Below are positions 61,129 to 64,000 of a stretch of DNA of 64,000 bases, one piece after another (position 1 is the stretch's first letter; every line of letters begins with the position of its first letter). This stretch comes from an uncultured Cellvibrionales bacterium. Its GTDB lineage: Bacteria; Pseudomonadota; Gammaproteobacteria; Pseudomonadales; Dasaniaceae. The stretch is taken from positions 88,696 through 152,695 of the forward strand of contig CAJVZD010000009.1 of the NCBI GenBank assembly GCA_913019905.1, written 5' to 3'. The position numbers were made by a program, and so were the translations under genes. Below the pieces are notes generated by a model that was not told where the DNA came from, did no database searches, and was given only the letters and a program-made list of their open reading frames with translations.

Positions 61129-63249
61129 ATGGCTGGCGTAAATGGAAATCAAGTAGTAAATCTTCGTTCTATATCTCAGGGAAATATCGGTGTGCCATTG
61201 TTGGTGTTGGCGATACTGGGGATGATGACCCTGCCGGTTCCCCCTTTTTTACTCGATGTGTTTTTCTCTTTCAATATTGCCCTTGCGATAGTCGTCTTAT
61301 TAGTCGCCGTGTACGCATTAAGTCCCTTAGATTTTGCGGTATTTCCCACGGTGCTTCTCGTCGCGACGTTACTTCGCTTAGCGCTCAATGTTGCTTCAAC
61401 TCGAGTTGTTTTACTTGAAGGTCATCAGGGTGGGGATGCAGCTGGAAAGGTTATTCAATCCTTTGGTGAAGTGGTGATCGGCGGAAATTACGCTGTTGGT
61501 TTAGTCGTATTCTTTATCTTAATCATTATCAATTTTGTTGTTGTTACAAAAGGTGCCGGTCGTATAGCGGAGGTTAGCGCGCGTTTTACTCTGGATGCTA
61601 TGCCCGGTAAGCAAATGGCCATCGATGCGGATTTAAATTCGGGACTGATCGACCAGGATGAGGCCCGTGGCCGTCGTGTTGCGATAGCGAGCGAAGCTGA
61701 TTTTTACGGTTCAATGGATGGTGCGAGTAAGTTTGTTCGCGGTGATGCTGTTGCTGGTATATTAATTTTGGTAATTAATATAGTCGGCGGTCTTGCCATT
61801 GGTATGGTCCAGCATGAGTTGGAGTTTGCGCGGGCCATGGAGGTCTATTCCTTATTGACCATCGGTGACGGTTTGGTGGCGCAAATTCCCGGGTTATTGT
61901 TGTCGACAGCAGCTGCGATAATGGTAACGAGAGTAAGCGATTCAAGGGATATGGGCGAACAAATTTTTTCGCAGATGTTTAAAACCCCGAAGGCTTTGGC
62001 GATTACTTCTGCAATAATCGGGTTGATGGGCATTATACCCGGCATGCCTCATTTCGCGTTTTTGACGTTGTCTGCTATGGCAGGGGGGCTTGCCTATATG
62101 GTCCATAGCCGTAACGGAGAAGAAGAAGTCGCGCGAATTGCTGTCGAAGAAGGTCAGAAAATCGCTGCGCAGTCACAACAAAGCAAAAGTTTAGAGCCCG
62201 CTGAGATTGGCTGGGACGACGTACAGCCGGTTGATGCTATTGGTCTCGAAGTTGGGTACCGCTTGATTCCAATGGTGGATAAAACACAGGGCGGGGAATT
62301 GTTAGGGCGAATCAAAGGTATACGGAAAAAGCTGTCTCAAGATCTAGGGTTTCTAATTCCGTCGGTACACATAAGAGATAATTTGGATCTAACCCCGACC
62401 GGTTACAGAATTACGTTAATGGGAATAGCTGCCGGTGAGGCTGAAATATTCCCCGATCGAGAGTTAGCGATAAATCCAGGCCAGGTATTCGGTAAGCTTG
62501 ACGGTGTCAGTACGCGAGATCCGGCCTTTGGGTTAGAGGCTGTTTGGATTGAGTCTAGACTGAAAGATCAGGCCCAGACATTAGGCTATACAGTCGTGGA
62601 CTCGAGTACAGTCGTGGCTACCCACATCAATCAAATTTTACTCAAGCATACTGCTGAATTATTAGGTCACGATGAAGTGCAACAAATGTTGGATATGTTG
62701 GCAAAACATTCACCTCGACTGGTAGAGCAACTGGTCCCGGATACAATTTCAATTAACATTTTATTGGCGGTATTGAAAAATCTGCTATTAGAGCAAATAC
62801 CCATCAGGGATTTGCGCACCATTGCGTCAACTCTTTCTGCAAGCGCCGCGAAAACACAGGATGTAGCGCTGCTATCCGCGGATGTTCGTGTTGCTTTAAA
62901 GCGCACAATTATCCAAAACATTTATGGAAGTGACGAGGTGCTGCCTGCGATCGCACTAGATCCAGCGATGGAACAGTTATTGCTTAAGTCTCTACAACAG
63001 GCGCAACAAAGCGGAAATAATGACGATATTACGCTCGAGCCTGGGATGGCGGAGAGGTTACAGTCGGCGCTAATTGAAGCCGCTCAAAAACAGGAGATGG
63101 CGGGAAAGCCAGCGGTACTTTTGGTGTCGGCGCCCTTGAGAGCAATGTTAGCGAAATTCACTCGTTTTTCGTCCGCGGATATACAGGTTTTATCCTACGC
63201 CGAAATTCCAGATGACAAACAGATAACGATTGAAAGTACCGTTGGTTAA
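61129..63249 (+). CDS. flhA: Flagellar export gate protein FlhA
   Basis: FlhA is the nonameric export platform that uses the proton motive force and binds chaperone-substrate pairs. The 706-residue protein has eight membrane segments, the FHIPEP motif region (FPTVLLVATLLRLALNVAST, RIAEVSARFTLDAMPGKQMA, IDADLNSGLIDQDEARGRR) and a large cytoplasmic domain (GYRLIPMVDKTQGGELLGRI, VHIRDNLDLTPTGYRI, LLAVLKNLLLEQIPIRDLRT). It ends 23 bases before flhF, so these two are probably one transcript. Confidence 0.98.
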   Translation: MAGVNGNQVVNLRSISQGNIGVPLLVLAILGMMTLPVPPFLLDVFFSFNIALAIVVLLVAVYALSPLDFAVFPTVLLVATLLRLALNVASTRVVLLEGHQGGDAAGKVIQSFGEVVIGGNYAVGLVVFFILIIINFVVVTKGAGRIAEVSARFTLDAMPGKQMAIDADLNSGLIDQDEARGRRVAIASEADFYGSMDGASKFVRGDAVAGILILVINIVGGLAIGMVQHELEFARAMEVYSLLTIGDGLVAQIPGLLLSTAAAIMVTRVSDSRDMGEQIFSQMFKTPKALAITSAIIGLMGIIPGMPHFAFLTLSAMAGGLAYMVHSRNGEEEVARIAVEEGQKIAAQSQQSKSLEPAEIGWDDVQPVDAIGLEVGYRLIPMVDKTQGGELLGRIKGIRKKLSQDLGFLIPSVHIRDNLDLTPTGYRITLMGIAAGEAEIFPDRELAINPGQVFGKLDGVSTRDPAFGLEAVWIESRLKDQAQTLGYTVVDSSTVVATHINQILLKHTAELLGHDEVQQMLDMLAKHSPRLVEQLVPDTISINILLAVLKNLLLEQIPIRDLRTIASTLSASAAKTQDVALLSADVRVALKRTIIQNIYGSDEVLPAIALDPAMEQLLLKSLQQAQQSGNNDDITLEPGMAERLQSALIEAAQKQEMAGKPAVLLVSAPLRAMLAKFTRFSSADIQVLSYAEIPDDKQITIESTVG

Positions 63250-63272
63250 AACACCCGGTGAGGCTACAGACT

Positions 63273-64000
63273 ATGCAAGTAAAAAGATTTGTCGCAGAAA
63301 ACATGCGGATGGCCCTGAACATGGTGCGAGAGGAAATGGGCGACGATGCTGTAATACTATCGAATAAGCGAGTGGAGGGTGGTATTGAAATACTCACTGC
63401 GCTCGATCCGGAAGGGCAGTTAACGGGTGGAAACCTGCAAGAAAGCCCGCGTTCCGAAAACTCTTCAGCTAATGTGCCGGCTAACCCATTTCAGCAAGAT
63501 GATCGAATAGCCGAAAGGCACCCCCAGTCGAGCCAGACTAGCAAGTTGGAAATAGAGCTCGAGCGGATGCAGCGAGATTCAAAAGAACGGGCCAGGCAGT
63601 TGGCTGCGATGCTCAATGAAAAAAGTCCGACCCCATCTTCGCAATCCACGGCTTCCAAAACACCGGCCGCGGTCCCAAAGAGAGCTGACGGAAAAGTCAC
63701 AAAATTTAAAGACGTGATGGCGGCCAGTTTCGACAAGTCTGAATCACAGTCGCCTGTAATGGATACAGAGCAGCTTGAAGCTGACGTTGTTAGTGTCGGG
63801 CAGGCCGTAGCGTCTAAACTGAAGAGTGAAAAAAATCCTGATCAAGAAAGTACATCAAATCAACATTTTGAGAAATTTACCGATGACGCTGGCGACGTGG
63901 AGCTATCGCAAATGCGTTCCGAAATTCAGTCGATGCGCGATATGATGGAACAGCAGTTGTCCTCTATGGCTTGGGGGCAGTTTCGGGCAAAGAGCCCTCA
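63273..64000 (+). CDS. flhF: Flagellar SRP-like GTPase FlhF (5' part, cut by window end)
   Basis: FlhF places the polar flagellum and belongs to the SRP54/FtsY GTPases. Only the first 242 codons are inside the window. They show the typical B-domain start QVKRFVAENMRMALNMVREE and GDDAVILSNKRVEGGIEIL, then a long variable charged linker. The GTPase G-domain lies beyond the end. The frame is open to base 64000 with no stop. Its place after flhA is that of Pseudomonas and Vibrio, in which fleN/flhG and fliA follow. Confidence 0.94.
   Translation, partial: MQVKRFVAENMRMALNMVREEMGDDAVILSNKRVEGGIEILTALDPEGQLTGGNLQESPRSENSSANVPANPFQQDDRIAERHPQSSQTSKLEIELERMQRDSKERARQLAAMLNEKSPTPSSQSTASKTPAAVPKRADGKVTKFKDVMAASFDKSESQSPVMDTEQLEADVVSVGQAVASKLKSEKNPDQESTSNQHFEKFTDDAGDVELSQMRSEIQSMRDMMEQQLSSMAWGQFRAKSP

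Overview
The window looks like chromosomal DNA of a marine, flagellated gammaproteobacterium able to respire nitrate. The first block (rpsP-rimM-trmD-rplS, xerD-dsbC-hom-thrC, recJ) keeps the order known from Pseudomonas. Long TonB receptors, SapC and halogenase genes plus moderate GC point towards Cellvibrionales-like lineages. That placement is inference; there is no rRNA gene here to settle it. I saw no tRNA, CRISPR array, insertion sequence or prophage.

Layout. 1-9.4 kb: ribosome/tRNA maturation operon, then XerD, DsbC, homoserine dehydrogenase, threonine synthase and RecJ. 9.6-16 kb: AroA, then a small accessory block (free-standing LanC-like protein, O-methyltransferase, TetR regulator) and malate dehydrogenase. 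16.4-28.8 kb: nitrate respiration. narK-narGHJI-ppiC run leftward and narXL runs rightward, and the divergent spacer carries a perfect FNR/ANR box and a NarL 7-2-7 site. 29.2-30.1 kb: ttcA. 30.5-41.9 kb: a nutrient-acquisition locus with a TonB-dependent receptor, two flavin-dependent halogenase homologues, SapC, two cupin/JmjC-like proteins and a GPH-type sugar symporter. 42.4-43.6 kb: a KAS III-type condensing enzyme. 44-64 kb: the polar flagellar cluster fliEFGHIJ, a partner-switch module (STAS, REC-phosphatase-kinase, Hpt), fliKLMNOPQR-flhBA and the 5' part of flhF.

How the genes work together. The nar block is a self-contained anaerobic switch: NarX/NarL sense nitrate, FNR/ANR senses oxygen loss, NarK moves nitrate and nitrite, NarGHI reduces nitrate, and NarJ and probably PpiC assist assembly. 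The flagellar block encodes the MS ring, C ring, export ATPase and export gate. Good sigma-54 -24/-12 elements lie in front of fliE, fliK, fliL, flhB and flhA, which suggests FleQ-type hierarchical control.

The most unusual signals are (1) the receptor/halogenase/SapC/cupin locus, whose substrate is unknown; (2) the LanC-like protein without any lanthipeptide partner and with an altered zinc motif; (3) many unrelated short tandem repeats (12-24 bp period) in intergenic spacers, including six units at an exact 24-bp period between hom and thrC; (4) a narX gene that appears to start at AUU; and (5) an orphan rightward terminator that may end an unannotated RNA.
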